The notes under the pieces were generated by a model. The model did not search any database. It was not told where the DNA came from and was given only the letters and a program-made list of their open reading frames with translations. From Ceratodon purpureus (Eukaryota; Streptophyta; Bryopsida; Pseudoditrichales; Ditrichaceae): a stretch of DNA of 64,000 nucleotides. The position numbers and the translations under genes were made by a program. Location: positions 14,229,810 to 14,293,809 of the forward strand of contig CM026426.1 in NCBI GenBank assembly GCA_014871385.1, given 5' to 3'. This document shows, piece by piece, positions 1 to 12,740 of this stretch. Position 1 is the stretch's first letter, and each line of letters opens with the position of its first letter.

Positions 1-829
1 CAATTCATCCTCCCAAGTCGTGAAAGGTATTTAAAAAAAAAAACCTTCAGTTAAAATTGCTTTGCGATTGATGTAACGTGATCAAAGTCCCCTGAGTTTC
101 TTCAGACGTAAAGTCCGTGGCGGTCAAGGTCAGAAAATAAGAAAATATATACCAGATTCATGTGTATCAAAAATATATACCAGATTCAGGTACCAGCCGG
201 AATGCTATGTCGTACGTGTCTCCCACCATGCGCTTTCTGACTTAGAGTACGTTTTAGTATAGATTCAGAAGGCATTAATCCGAAATCTGTAACCTGGTGA
301 CAAGAAATGCTTGTGGAAGAATTCGTGTATGGCTCGAAGACACTAACCGTATATAGCAACCATATTGTTCTACTTGGAAAGGCTATTTTCCAGTATGTAA
401 GATCCATTCCATTCATACATTGCCTTAGTCTGCGTTCAGTCTCAATAAAATGAACTACAATCTAATCATAATTACCCCGCCACGATATACATTGTAACTA
501 CTTCTCGAGTAGTCAGAGCCTGTACAGTAACCGCATCACCGAAATCCCAACATGGTACTCCCGTTCGGGGAAGTTGGAAATCCGAAATCCAGCTACAATG
601 AATAAAGCCTCACTAAACAGATAACATTATTCAAAAATTAAAGAAAAGATACAGATAAAAATAATACCTTCATATGATAATTTTCCAGGTAGATATTATA
701 ACTGATTGACATCTACCTTGTCGAGGCAATGTCGTATCCTCTCAAATGCAAGCATGGTTTACAAAATGATGGACAAACTGAAAGTGTGATCAAACAAAGA
801 CGACAAAAGTGATAAAGGAATAGAATATC

Positions 830-3800
830 TTACTCAAGTAGCTCAGCTGTGAAGACTGAATGCCGAATGACATAGTCGTGGACATGCACCAAATCATTCC
901 CTGTGAGTCGTTTTTGTTTGGGGCGTCCACATAGAAGCTCACCAGCGTCGCGCAATTCCTCCTCTAGATCCCATACTCTTCTACGAGTGTAGGCGTAAAG
1001 TGCAAAATATTCCGTACAGAAGCCAAGACTTTCGTCTATCATGTAGCCCGAGGCCATTCCTGCCTCGGGCTTTGACCTATCCCTGACATACTTTGTCAAC
1101 TGTCCAAGATATCTCTCAACAAAATAGCACCACCTTGATTGTACTGGGCCACAAATTTCAATTTCTCTAACTAGGTGCACCACAAGGTGTGGCATTATGT
1201 CCAAAAAACCCGGAGGAAAGTACATCTCCAGCATGCATAGCATTTCTGCACAATCAGTGTATAGAGAAGGAAGCTCAGATTTGAATATGAACTTCGCGCA
1301 AATTCTTTTGAATAGTTTCCCCACGCGAATGATAGTCTCCTGCACACCTTTGCTCAGCGCGTGTCTTACTGCTGCAGGTAGAATCTGCTGGAGGAGTATG
1401 TGATGGTCATGACTTTTCAGCCCTGATAGTCTCAATTCCCCCACGTGTTTAATCAAAGTTGAGGAGTATCCCGAAGGGACCTTTGTCGAAGACACCAGTG
1501 AAAAGAAGTTCTGCCTTTCCTCCGTGGTAAACACATATGGAGCTCTGGGCTTGATGAAATCGCCAAGCTCTGTTTGCCTGAGGTGCAAATGAGGCATTCT
1601 CCAGGCCTCCTCCATGTCACGTCGAAGTGAGGGTGTGTCTTTTTCGCCAAATAGGTGTTTAAGAATATTGTCAGATATGTTCCTCTCGATGTGCATCACA
1701 TCGAGGGTGTTTCTTATGGGGAGTTCCTGCAGCGACATACATTTAAGTCACAGTTAGCTCATCTATCACTACAGCAACTGAGGACATTTGGAGCCTGATA
1801 ACACAAGACTCACAGCAGCCTCGTCTTAATAGACTATAAGTGCTCCGCTTCCCGTCTCTGCGTGGCACGGTATTCCAGTTCTGATACAGATAAGGTTCTC
1901 ATACAAAAGAATTTTCCAATACAGTAGTTATTGTTCTTTGACAAATTCGAGAAAACTCGGCAGGAAATAGAATGACCAATTACTGCTGAAAAAAAACACG
2001 AAATCACAATTGAATTCAACACAGCTCTGTGTGTTACTATGTATAGTTATGTTCAGAGTATTATGTAGGCACACACTTCATGACTCGAGTTTCAGCGTAA
2101 GTGCGGTCCCCCCTAATACCATGTCATTCGTTTCTGCCATAAGAAATAAACATTGAGGCAATGAAGCGTTTTCGTTCTCTAAGACGACAACAGTACCCAC
2201 GGGACATATATCTGAATTTTTATTGTACATAAACACTAGTCAGAAGATCGTGGTATCCACGCAGAATTTCTTGATGACAATGTCTGCCTAGAAACTCTTG
2301 TTTTCAGGCCCAAAAAAAGTAAGCTACCAAAGAAGTGGAGAGGAGCACACGATAGTGAGCCGATTAAATCTGTAACCCCGGGACGACATGGTCAATGGTA
2401 TGCTAAGCATTATTTGAATAAAACAAAGCACTACTGGACTTAAAAACAAAGACGTCCCCCAACTAGTTGGTATAACGTATTGTAACCGGAATATTAAAAA
2501 AAAAAAGCGAGATAACCATATCTGTGTCTTGAAACAATTCATCATCCCCGCGTCACAGGACTCCTACATGGGGTTTCTTTTGGATCCGGTAAATCAATTT
2601 TACAGATCCTAAAGAAGCATCACAGTCGACGATTGTCCAGTTCATAAAGAACGGTGAAAAACGTAAAAGAAAAATATGAAGTGCGGTGCAACACCATAAA
2701 CTAGTCGAAGACTGCTGAGACCGAATGTAACTCCATACCGTCCCTGCCATTCCATGTTCGAGAGTATTCTATTGCAGAGCACAAATCCTCTGTTACAGAT
2801 GGGTACGTCATGACAAGGCACAGTATGTGGTCATTCATCATTGAGAAGAACATTAAAAAATAAAGTGCCAATAGTCCTCGGGATAGAAGTACTCGTATAA
2901 TGCGGACCCAACATTGAAGACAGCGGTTCATAGTAACATATGATAAAGAATCCTCGAATTAAGAAGTAAGCAGAAGACGTTACAGTGCCCACTATAATGA
3001 AGACTTCCTTAAAAAAATATATATAAACAATACAGCAAATTATCTTTTCTAATGGACCTACACATGCAAATTGACTCAGACTTTGAGACCAGGGCCCGTA
3101 ATAATGTCATCAGAACACAAATGAAATTAAGAAGGAACCTCTATGGAGGAAGCATGGTATTAACGAATACTGCATCTTAAAAAAATGGAACCAAACGAAT
3201 GAACAAGGTTAGAACAGCTAACCTCCCAATAAGGCAGTTGAAACAAGCAAGATACGCGCTTGACACCGTACTCCCGAGCCGGATCGTCTGCCTTGGGATT
3301 GGACCCTCGAAGAACGAAGGCTTCCCGAAGCCTGCCCCATCGAAGAGTCTCCTGAACCGTTATAGGCGGTGGTCGTAACTCCATTTCCCCACCAAATTCA
3401 GCGCAGTTTCTCCTCCAAGGGTGATCATTTGGTAACCACCTCTTGTGTTGGTTATCATACACTGATTTTTTCAAGGCAACAGATCTATGAGACACTGTGT
3501 TCTTTCCACAAACCGGGCAGCCCTTGTAACCCTTGGTTACACAACCGGCAACCACCCCATAAGTCGGGAAATCGTGGCACGTCCACATCAAGATGGCCTT
3601 GAGATTAAAAGACGGAGATCCTTCATACCTTGCAGCATCTTGCACTTGAACACCACGTGACCATAGCAGTTGTAATTCCTCCAAAAGGGGCTGCATGTAG
3701 ATATCAAAATTATCCCCCGTCACGGATCGTTTACCGAGAATAATTAAACTTAACATTATGAAATGTTTTTTGGTGGTCATCCAAGGAGGCACGTTGTAGT

Positions 3801-5319
3801 TCATCAAGAGCACGGGCCAGGTACTGTGCGTTGATCTCTTTATTGAGAACGGATTCACACCGTCAGTTGCAAGACCGAGTCTCACATTCTTGGCCTCTTT
3901 ACCGAATTCCTCCGACCAACGCCAGTCGATGAACTTCCACTGGTGAGAGTCGTAAGCGCCTCGCATTCCGTCGTCAGTACTTGCAAGACGAGCATGCAAT
4001 GTCATGAAGTGTGCCTGTACAGGAGTGCTCTACATGCGTTCCAGCCTTGGAATAAGCGGGAAGTGTCTTAGAACCTTAAGAGGGACCTTAGTCTTCGCTA
4101 CCTTCCGGTATCTGGCTGCACCACAAATCGAGCAATTCTCAAGCATCGAATTCTCCGTACCTCTGAACAGCAGGTTTTAGGTCCAGGTTTTAGGTCCAGG
4201 GCAGGCATGGATTGTGTTATACGCCAAGCCGAGTTGCTTCAGGAGTTTGGAAGCATGATATTCCGAATGCGGCAGGGAGTACACGAACGGCAGAACACTC
4301 CTTGAAAGCAGCTGAAAAATCTCTGTCACAAGTGCATTCGAGGCACCATGTGTCCTCAAGCAATTCAGTAATAAGAGAGTTGTACTGCTAAGTTGGGTGA
4401 GTCTAGCCCTTGCATAGAGTGGGGTTCTTGCGTATTCCTCTAAATGCTCTCGCCCAGTGTCAAAAGCGGACTCCATCGCAGCCACATCGTCATCGACTTC
4501 TGGTTCCATTGGTCCCTGTTGGGGAGAGTGTTGGGGATCCTCATTTTCTACCCGTACTCCCTCCCGGTGACCATCTTCATGGATGTTTTCAGCCATGTCT
4601 GGATATACACGTCTGTTGTCAACCTCGGGAACCGATGCACCAACTTCCTCTTCTACTTCCGACTCATCTGAGCCCTCTCCCTCTGGCACAGCTCCTGCGC
4701 CAATTTGACCTCCCAAAGCGTCGTACACATGAAATGCATTTTGGACCAGAGCATGCATTTCAAGGTTCTGGTCGACGGGTGCTTCGAATAGACCGAGAAA
4801 TCCGTCCCTGCGACTGCCGTAGCCCTCCCTGATATTCGAGTCCCATTTTGTATCTGATTCGTCCTGCTCCCAACCCTAGTAAACCTATATTAATTCAAAC
4901 AGTCCTAAACCCTTTTGCAACAGTGTACACCCTATCGATGATACCCAACACCCTGTACCCAACTTGCAAGATACTGGAATTGGATAAGGTAATGCACTTC
5001 TTCCCTGAGAAGAGCGGGAAGGGACTAAGGTGACCCGTGTGAAATCACAAACAACACCTGGAAATTTTGATGCACAAATTGACGAACAAGTAATTACCTG
5101 AGTGCTCCCTCGGTGGTATGGGTGGCGACCATACGTCGACAGATGATAGTGTATGGTCCCATGTGTTTTTCGCGAGTGGTTCTGGCCAAGGCAGATATTG
5201 CAAGGACACGGTCTATGAGTCCTCCCCCTGCGCTCCGCAACCGCTTTCTCCCGAGATTCCAACTTACGATCCCTCGCGTTTATCCTTGCCTCACTTTGGA
5301 TCGGCAACCGACCGTCCAT
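830..5319 (-). pseudogene. CACTA tnp2-type transposase (CACTA-1), broken
   Basis: This encodes the CACTA DDE-type transposase that binds and cuts element ends. Read right to left: an exon at about 5319-5100 has the Cys/His pattern of the transposase-associated domain (CPCNIC...HYHLSTYGRH) and ends at a GTAATT donor. An acidic N-terminal stretch follows (4758-4400). The TNP2 core (about 4360-3224) includes NVRLGLATDGVNPF, WPVLLMNYNVPPW, FDIYMQPLLEELQLLW and KGYKGCPVCG. An intron at about 1727-3222 separates it from an exon with LDVMHIERN and a DUF4218 domain (RICAKFIF, PPGFLDIMPHLVVHLV). That exon ends at a GTAAGA donor near 830. Two in-frame stops break the core: TAA at 4177-4179, next to a 13-bp direct duplication, and TAG at 4030-4032. 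The DUF4216 C-terminus is not in the window. The family call is firm; exon borders are inferred from splice motifs and from the CACTA-2 copy. Confidence 0.85.
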
Positions 5320-6069
5320 ACCTCAATACGGACTCCAAGCTTACACACAGAAACCCCTGTTTGGTACAATGAAGACCCTGAACCTGTCTCCCAAACTCAA
5401 AGTACTACGCATAGAACGGACTTGCAGAGTTTTCGTCTATCATCTAAGAGCCGTAGTTCATCAAGGCGCACTAAGCCCCTACCCCTCGTCACTAAAACCC
5501 GTACAGATTTTGTTGACTACAAATACCACAATTCCTCAGAAACGCTCCTCTTCACTAATGTAACTACAGTTGTTGAAAATCACCTTATCTGTGGAGTAAT
5601 GATAATGCAACCCACGCGAACTCATAAACGACGAAGCTTAAAATTGCTGTGCACGATAATAAAAGGACTTTGGAATATAGAGCGGTTCAGAAACCCTAAG
5701 ATGGTACTGGGCGAGTCTGGTGCTGCGTAAGACACCGACATTCGAATACCAATAAAGTTCACCCTCTTTCATAACACACCGCTTCCAATGTTTAAAATTT
5801 CGAAAAATAATTATGGACAAGAATGGTACGGCAGTGCATACTTAAGTCCAGCCTCGTTATTGGATTCCTCGAGTTACCCACATCGACACTTGCATAGAGC
5901 GGTGTGCATTACCATCTCTAGAGTTGAGGAGTGGCAGTGTACTAAAGAGTCCCGAACCCAAAATTGGGTAGAACGTAGAGCCCTCTACTCTGGCTATCTA
6001 ACCTAGTTATTAGTTAACACAACACATATCTCAGAGCGCTTGAACAGCTATCCCGAATCCAGTAGTCCC

Positions 6070-6561
6070 TCAAGACATGAAGTTGTTGAAAAGCAGCCCA
6101 AATAGTCTATCCCACACCGGCACAAATTCCGCCCAAGGCACTCCCTGGATTTGGCCCACCCTTTGAAGCAATAAAGTCGTGAGAACAGACGCGTTAACCT
6201 CAGCCACATGAACGTGATACGGTACTGGCATGCCGAAATGCTCAGGCCCGAACTGGAAGACTTCTTCCACGGAGGGCATATCGTACCAAGGATCACCTGT
6301 CTCCTCCTTCGGCGTTGTAAATCTAACCATGCGGGACGGCACGCTAGGCCGTCCATCGGATGTGGGATTCCCGGGATCCCCTTCCGCCGTCCTCAATTTC
6401 TCCATGTCAACAGGTTCCAGTGGAACAACTGCCGATCCCAGATTATCAACCTCACTGCTGCAGTCTGAACCTCGATGTAATGCAATGTTGGGCAGGTCTT
6501 CAGATGGTGTTGCTCCAGCCAGGAGATGGTTTTCCGATTCCAGCCACATATACACGCACAC
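6070..6561 (-). CDS. Unrecognised minus-strand reading frame in CACTA-1
   Basis: A 163-codon frame upstream of tnp2 on the same strand. The second half reads like a folded protein, with aromatic and hydrophobic residues at regular spacing (DPWYDMPSVEEVF, VPWAEFVPVWDRLFGLLF). I recognise no family. It could be a 5' exon of the tnp2 transcription unit or a separate element gene. CACTA-2 also has minus-strand frames at the equivalent position (35445-35867 and 36186-36792), but I see no clear sequence match to them. It overlaps a plus-strand frame that ends at 6875, so at most one of the two may be real across the overlap. Confidence 0.35.
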   Translation of the reverse strand: MCVYMWLESENHLLAGATPSEDLPNIALHRGSDCSSEVDNLGSAVVPLEPVDMEKLRTAEGDPGNPTSDGRPSVPSRMVRFTTPKEETGDPWYDMPSVEEVFQFGPEHFGMPVPYHVHVAEVNASVLTTLLLQRVGQIQGVPWAEFVPVWDRLFGLLFNNFMS

Positions 6562-6566
6562 ACACT

Positions 6567-6875
6567 ATGGCTGGGAGAGGTGAAATCGAAGCAAGCCGAT
6601 TTGTATTGAGGGTGCATGCGGAATCCCGTGCGTTTTGTTGTATTCATGTTAGGGGAGGGAATAGTTCAGGAGATATATATATCCGGGTGGGGACAAAGCA
6701 TGAGAATAAGATTTTTCTAGTGGCGGCTCAGATCGAATTATTGCCCATGGATCGTCTGCTGCCGGACAAAAATCTATCCGTTTTAGGTCTTCGGCAGTGC
6801 ACAGTCTTAAAGTTGCGACGTAGTCCCCACATGGTCGTCATTGGCATTTTCACAGAAGCCAAATCTCATTTATGA
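6567..6875 (+). CDS. Small 102-residue frame in CACTA-1, faintly ubiquitin-fold-like
   Basis: ATG at 6567 opens 102 codons. The order is MAGRGEIEASRFVLRVHAES, a strand-like DIYIRVG, IFLVAAQIELLPMDRLL, then LPDKNLSVLGLRQCTVLKL. The last part recalls the ubiquitin-like pattern of a loop, 'L.D..TL...GI', and a closing beta strand. This is a visual resemblance only; no residue set proves the fold. The frame sits between the minus-strand frame at 6070-6561 and the tnpA-like gene, so it may be a first exon of the plus-strand unit or a chance frame. Confidence 0.3.
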   Translation: MAGRGEIEASRFVLRVHAESRAFCCIHVRGGNSSGDIYIRVGTKHENKIFLVAAQIELLPMDRLLPDKNLSVLGLRQCTVLKLRRSPHMVVIGIFTEAKSHL

Positions 6876-7213
6876 GGATGCTAATTCAGTAGGCATTTGG
6901 AATTCTCAGGGGGGTTAGTGTATTTCTCAAGATATTATCATCCCGGATGCGCTGACTGGGACGTATTGTCAGGCTTTCGTAGAGAAATGCGGAGACAAAC
7001 CATCATGCGGCCACGACTCTGTTGATCTCTTAACTTACTTCCTTTATGCCTCTGGTTTTGGACCGTGGTCTCACGATTTATCTTAGTTAGCACACCTTTC
7101 ATGGTGTACCCTAATTACGCCCGCCGTCACTGAAATCTTAGTTTCGTAGAGCTTGCCCTCCCTACTTACCTGTATACTCCACCAATCTCCAATTCTCTGA
7201 ATTTGCATCTTGG

Positions 7214-8939
7214 ATGGATTACTATGATCATGTTAGAGGATCTAGGGATTTATCCCCCACCTTCAGCACCTCTGATGAATCCGCCGCTTCATTCACAGAC
7301 TCTGCGGACTCTAACCTGGAAGCAGTGAGAGAGGGAATTCACTGTCCCATCTTTATTCGGTCTCTGAAGAATTGGACAATGGCGTCACCGTACCCACAAG
7401 GCTCCAAATTGTTTCCAGCTCGTTTTCTCCAGGATTGCGACATTGGACCTGGCTTTAATCGGCCCTCACTCAATTGTCAGGTAAGTTCTCTCTTCATACA
7501 TGATTAAGAATATGAACAAGCAGTAGGCTTTTCATGTTATAACTTTATTGACATGGACCATGTTTACACACCTTTGTCCAGTATCATGCAGTTGTTGAGT
7601 GATTGTTTTTCATGTTCACAGATGAGTTTACATGGTTTTGATAAGTCTATGTTAGAGTAAGTCAGTATTGGCGCAGTTGCTTATAGAAACTTCAGGGTTC
7701 CTCTGTACCTTACAAAGTAATTCTACCTTCTTTTAGACCGGTGACGAACTCTTCTCCGGAGAAGCGTATGGTGACGACTTTGAAAACGACTATGGAAGTG
7801 AAGAAATCCCTGGCAGGAGGGGAGAGCAGTACAGAACGGATATTGGGAACCATGCAGGCCCGTCAGGTTCTAGACCATACCGAGAGGAAGCATTTACGGA
7901 AGAGCAGCACTCGAGATGCTACCAAGTCGATGTGCCAGTAAGAAGACAATGCGTTTCGGTGGCACCTCTTGAGCGCCCTATGTCCTCCCAGAGAGCAGGA
8001 GCACGAAGTCCGGTTAATGCGCAAATAAGGTTGGCGCAGATGGAATTACCATCTCTGCCCGTTGCGAATGATTCCTGGAGAACACCACTGGAGGAGCAAG
8101 CTAAACGCCGAAGGCTGCAGAGAGAGTTCTCGAAGCCGTATCTCAGTGAAATGGCCAACGCTCATGCGGAGCGTAGGTCACCTGTTATTCATGTGCCCAC
8201 TACAACAACAGGTAAGCTCATCGGTTTACGTAGTGCATGGCATAGGCAGGTTAGATTGATTGCCCGTCAGAGCATGGATCAATCAATTCGGAGTTATAGA
8301 GGGAAGAAGGGAGCATGGTGGAAGGCCGTGGAGAAGATTTATGTTGCATTAAGTGATATATTCACATACGATTATCCTTTGTGCTCAACATATTTGTCAA
8401 AATATCTGAAAGGCGCTGTGAAAAATGATAGATTAGAGTGGAGGGAATTTTTTTTTGAACACAAAGGTGCGCAGCATGAGAAATGCCCAGATGAGGCATT
8501 TGGCACATTGCGTAAATACTGGCTGAGTGTTGCAGGTAAGGAAGAAAGCGAAAACATGGCTGCTGTAAGAGCGCTACGACCTACAAAATCCGACAGCATC
8601 GGAAGTGAAGGCCCCATGTCGACAAGTCCTCTTAATGGCCAGGTGCACACTACAGATTTTGTGTTGGTAGCATTACATGTACATCTCAGCAGTCCATTAT
8701 TTTCCCCTGTTCCTTTTATTATAATCCTTGTGACAGAGACTTTGTTATTAATTCTTGGGGATTCTTCCCTGCCATACCGTGAATATAGGAGGGGACATAT
8801 CGTAGCACACCTTCCATACCTTCAGGCAGCACGGGTATGGGAGAGAGTTTTTTACCCACATCCAGCAGTGCGAGAGAGGCATCCACCCGCGGATCTGCAC
8901 CAGAACAAGGTGATGGTCAGAGATGCATGCCCCACCTAA
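7214..8939 (+). CDS. tnpA-like CACTA protein (Transposase_24-type), CACTA-1
   Basis: In CACTA elements the second protein binds subterminal repeats and assists the transposase. Exon 1 (7214-7480) is acidic and serine-rich and ends at a clean GTAAGT donor. Exon 2 starts after a TTTTAG acceptor at 7737 in phase 0. It reads through a Gly/Asp/Arg-rich part, then a helical domain from about 8220 to 8600 (AWWKAVEKIYVALSDIF, LKYLKGAVKNDRLEWREFF, FGTLRKYWLSVAGKEESENM). That layout is close to the tnpA-like domain of CACTA-2 (WKSLQRELENP...). A possible donor lies at 8643; codons after it, to 8939, are doubtful. Transcription is away from tnp2. Family assignment rests on general pattern and position, not on catalytic motifs. 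Confidence 0.55.
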
Positions 8940-9935
8940 ACAATGCTGTAAGACACATATCCCTGCATGTTGTAAGCTTGTTTTGTTTCAAAGGTGCACG
9001 AGCTAAGTTTATTCAATGCTGTCGATAATGAACTAAATCTATGAAGCTTTTAAAGGTCCGGACAGAGTAAGGTTTAGCAAGTTATTGGTGTAATTCGATA
9101 GTAGAAGGCGGTTGACACCATAACTAGATCATCGCCATGTATACCAATCGGTAAATTGTCATTACGTACCAGTGCGTCAGTGCCCATGATGTATAGTACC
9201 GATGTGACTTGACACAGTCAAGAATTCTGAAATCTTGGTCTCCTGTGGGGTCCGTACCCGCCATCTTGAAGGTGCGTTTCCAGTTAGCTATAGCCTGTCA
9301 AAGGGGTAAGTACTGTGTCTATCTTCTCGGCTCAAAGAACGTTACTGACTAGTGCAGATGTCTATAACTAGTTCCGAGAATCCAAATGGCCGTAATCATA
9401 TGATTTTCCGATGTGGTAACATGAGGCAGTAACACCTATGAAATCCTCAATGTAGAAGGTACATTTTTTTCCTCCTAACAAGGAACGTTTAAAAATGGGC
9501 ACGCTTTAATTTATGTCATGGTACTCTGTAGCATTAAACAAATATCAGTTTTGTTTTTGGAAATTCCTCGACCGCTGAAATGGATGTCTCCATTACTCTC
9601 TAACTCGCAATGGTTGATTATGTGTTCTCCACTGTATATCCTTGGAGAGACTATGTTACATATATACGAAGTAAATCACACCTTGTTGTTTTCTGTATGT
9701 TATAACTTCTCTTGAAGCAATGTCCTGGTTATTCAGCTTGAATGTATATTTCCACCTTTTTATGTCGTGGAATTGGTAGGTCACCAAAATAATCCAACGT
9801 CAGTATTACTGGTATGCAGTACTGCATTATATTTATTATTGGTTCTAATTTTGAATATCAGTCTTAACTTTGTCTGCGTGTCTACTTTCATTATCATGTT
9901 TATAGAAAATGGAATTCTGACTCCTCATCTTTTTA

Positions 9936-11006
9936 ATGTCTGATCAGCCCAACAGCACACCCGAGTCTGGTAGAGGACCATCTGCCAGAACGATGTCATC
10001 AGCTGAAGCAAGTCGAGCCTGCGGTGGAGACCTCATACGGATAACAGAATTGGAGTCCCGTGTAGGAGACCTTGCAACTAAATTAACGCAGAATTTTGCA
10101 ATGGTCGAGGAGGTGCTTCACACACAACGTGATTTCAAAGATATACTGCTTCGCCTCGTCAACTCTAATGCACCAACCGCACCTCTAGAGACGAATGGCA
10201 TGACTTTGCAAGACCCTCCGAATGCGATTAACGCGGCCAACACTTCACTTCCTGTTGGAGATCAGCAGCCTCTGGCTTATGGTGATCAAAGTCCTGTACC
10301 TGCCGCCTCATCACAGCCGTCCTGGATGTCCGCAGACACCGTCTTACTCACTCCAAATACTCGAGACAACTTTCGACCCATGTGAGGTGCTCGTGTGGAC
10401 ATGACAGCCGTATCAGCGGATGTTTCAGACCAATCTATCGCCAATGGATCTCTAAATGAGAGCGTCGGCCTGAGTGACAGTGGCGGTCCAGAGTGTGACT
10501 ATGCAGTACGTGCATCTGATTTAGGGGCAGGTAATTTCGGACGTCGTCTAGATCGCGGCACCCAACCCGTGCTGCAGGACCCGCACAACATGAGTGCTGC
10601 TTTCCAAACCATGGCAACCAGAGGGAAGACACCCTCTACAGGCATAGACAGTAGAGCTGTGGAAGCGTCAACCGCAATTGCTCTCAAGTTCCCACCGAAG
10701 TCAGGATGCGAGGCAATAGCTGTTAATAAACCTTGCTTTTTGACTCATCCAGACATGGGCGACGAAGCAGTAGCGGAGGGACGAACGGGTGGGTCATGGA
10801 GGGCGAAGGCGCAGAAATCCGGCAAACTATGTGAGCAAGGCGAACAAATGGTTCAGATTCACAAGGTACTGTTACCGAAAATTCGACTACTTCACGTCAA
10901 AGATCGCCATCAGTTTGTTTATTTGGAAGATGCAATTGTGAAAAGTACCGGCTCCAATGTGTTTGTGAAGTGGGACTGCAAGTATCTTTACAAGAAATCC
11001 TTTTGA
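9936..11006 (+). pseudogene. CACTA-1 downstream frame with coiled-coil-like segment, one in-frame TGA
   Basis: One reading frame from 9936 to 11006 is broken only by a TGA at 10383-10385. The first part has a heptad-like stretch (LIRITELESRVGDLATKLTQ) followed by a polar Pro/Asn/Thr-rich tail. The second part contains RGGSWRAKAQKSGK-like basic residues and ends VFVKWDCKYLYKKSF. I do not recognise the protein. It may be a 3' exon of the tnpA-like gene or a separate accessory gene. The single TGA could come from CGA by C-to-T change. Confidence 0.35.
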
Positions 11007-12740
11007 ATGAGTTGGTTCGGTTCGTTCGGAGTCACTTACCGCACCGTCATAGCTGAGAATGGATATCGTACTATGTCATGGGCGGTAATCAGGCAATGCA
11101 GTTGGGGCATACAGACCAACCGTGATTTGCATTTAAAACACAGAGATCGATATCAATAAAGGTCTCCCTTTGCAATGAGGATGGCTCCTGTGTACATAGA
11201 TTTTTTTTCTACCTGTAATATTGGTATTCCGAGGTCATGCTTGGTTGGCTTCAATGTTTACGGGGCGATTCCTCATCCATACTAGAACTATCGGTTTCGT
11301 AACTGAACCTAGGTTCTGATCGGAAATATCATTGTTACAAATCGCAAATACCGACAATTGTCATCCGGGAAGAATACTGAACCCTAATGATAAACAATTT
11401 TCATCTACTTTCCCGGTTATCAATAGTATACGTTGCGGGTATATCGTCACAGGCGGGCATACCCCCCCCAAATGGTCATTACCACATATGCCGGTTAGGA
11501 ATACCCTTTTGTGGACATCAAACTCATGAACACAACATGACGGATATCGATTGGTCGTAGGGGTTCCGGACATCGTACCCGGGCATCCACCAATATTGAC
11601 CGTGTATCATCCAGAATGAAATTGGACATCAGTATCTAAACCGGTCAGGGTACCATGCATCCAAGAATACCAACCAGGATATTACGTTGACCGTTGACCG
11701 TCTCGTATCCGCTTGGACAAAAACCTTCGCCGGTTCTCGAAGTAAATTACAGAGCCGAGTTACCTCCCAGTGGTCCTATGCGGGGCCACAACGACGAAAC
11801 GTGGGTCCCCAACATCAATGGCTTCCGCCAAGTTTAGCGTGTCCGATTTGACGGACAGCAGGCGCAGGTTACCATAAACGAGCCTGGTCACCTCGTCACT
11901 GTTCAGTAAGCTTTCTGGTAAGAATATCCGTCAAAGTGGACACACAATGCACTAGTGATTATATGACGGTGAGCTTGAAACACCAGCGGTGCATGATGCT
12001 GCTCTGCAGAGTTGTAAGTGAAACTACACAAGGCAGATCTTGATTGTTGATTGAGCACATAGAATATTTTTAGTGACAATTTAGTGTTGTTTAAAATAAT
12101 TGCTACAGACGAGTAACAATTATTTATTGCTCCCCCTGTGAAGACCATGAAAAACTGCAAGAGCAACTAGCAGGAGGCCATGCAGAACACTTCTTGATAA
12201 TAATGTATTATTGTAACCACTTTGTTATCACTGAAACGCATACATAGATGCTCATGTTAGAACATGGCAAAAAACAGCATATTGCTTCACTTATCAAAAG
12301 GATCCATCCTGAGATGTTTTTAATGTGACTTCTTACTGTCGTGTTATAATTTTGCTTACACTACAGTAGCTGTAAATGTGTATGAAATGATATTTGTGTA
12401 ATCAGATTAGCTTATTCATTTTTCTCCCTTCTGTATTAGTTTTAACATATTGAAGTTTGTTTAATTTTTGAAGATAATACATTTGTATTGTGAAGATATT
12501 CATGAAGCCACATCACATTCCAAGTTTGCATTGGTTATTTTGAAGAAGCTTGAATCATTTACATAAATCTCAAAATGTATTTTTCATATACACTCTCTAG
12601 ATACTACTTCCATGTGCATCATATCACCAAACTTCACAATTTATTCCAAAATAAAAAATGCCCACAGCTCTTCCATAACACATGATTACATCCTTTCTCT
12701 ACTACCTTTTATTTATAATATTTGAAAAAAAACTCCATGT
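11007..12740. other. Stretch without a supported gene
   Basis: Only short frames are present on either strand. GC content falls near 11.9 kb, where the sequence turns AT-rich like MULE-C to its right, so the boundary between CACTA-1 and the MULE-C relic probably lies here. I searched by eye for a CACTA right end (TTCTTGTAGTG-like) and saw none. Confidence 0.5.

Larger units (their letters stand above)
1..11006. mobile_element. CACTA-1, CACTA/EnSpm transposon, decayed and cut by the left window edge
   Basis: A tnp2-type transposase gene lies on the minus strand (830-5319) and a tnpA-like gene on the plus strand (7214-8939, perhaps to 11006). The gene order, domain order and intron position in tnp2 match CACTA-2 further right, which has defined ends. 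I found no CACTA terminus on either side. The left end should lie outside the window, because the tnp2 C-terminal DUF4216 part is missing here. The right boundary is unproved, and 11006 is simply the last open frame. Positions 1-829 hold no recognisable coding and are probably intron of the tnp2 gene. Confidence 0.7.

Noticed and set aside
11007-12740. Right terminus of CACTA-1
   Set aside because: I looked for a TTCTTGTAGTG-like end with a 3-bp repeat and found none. The element end stays undefined.
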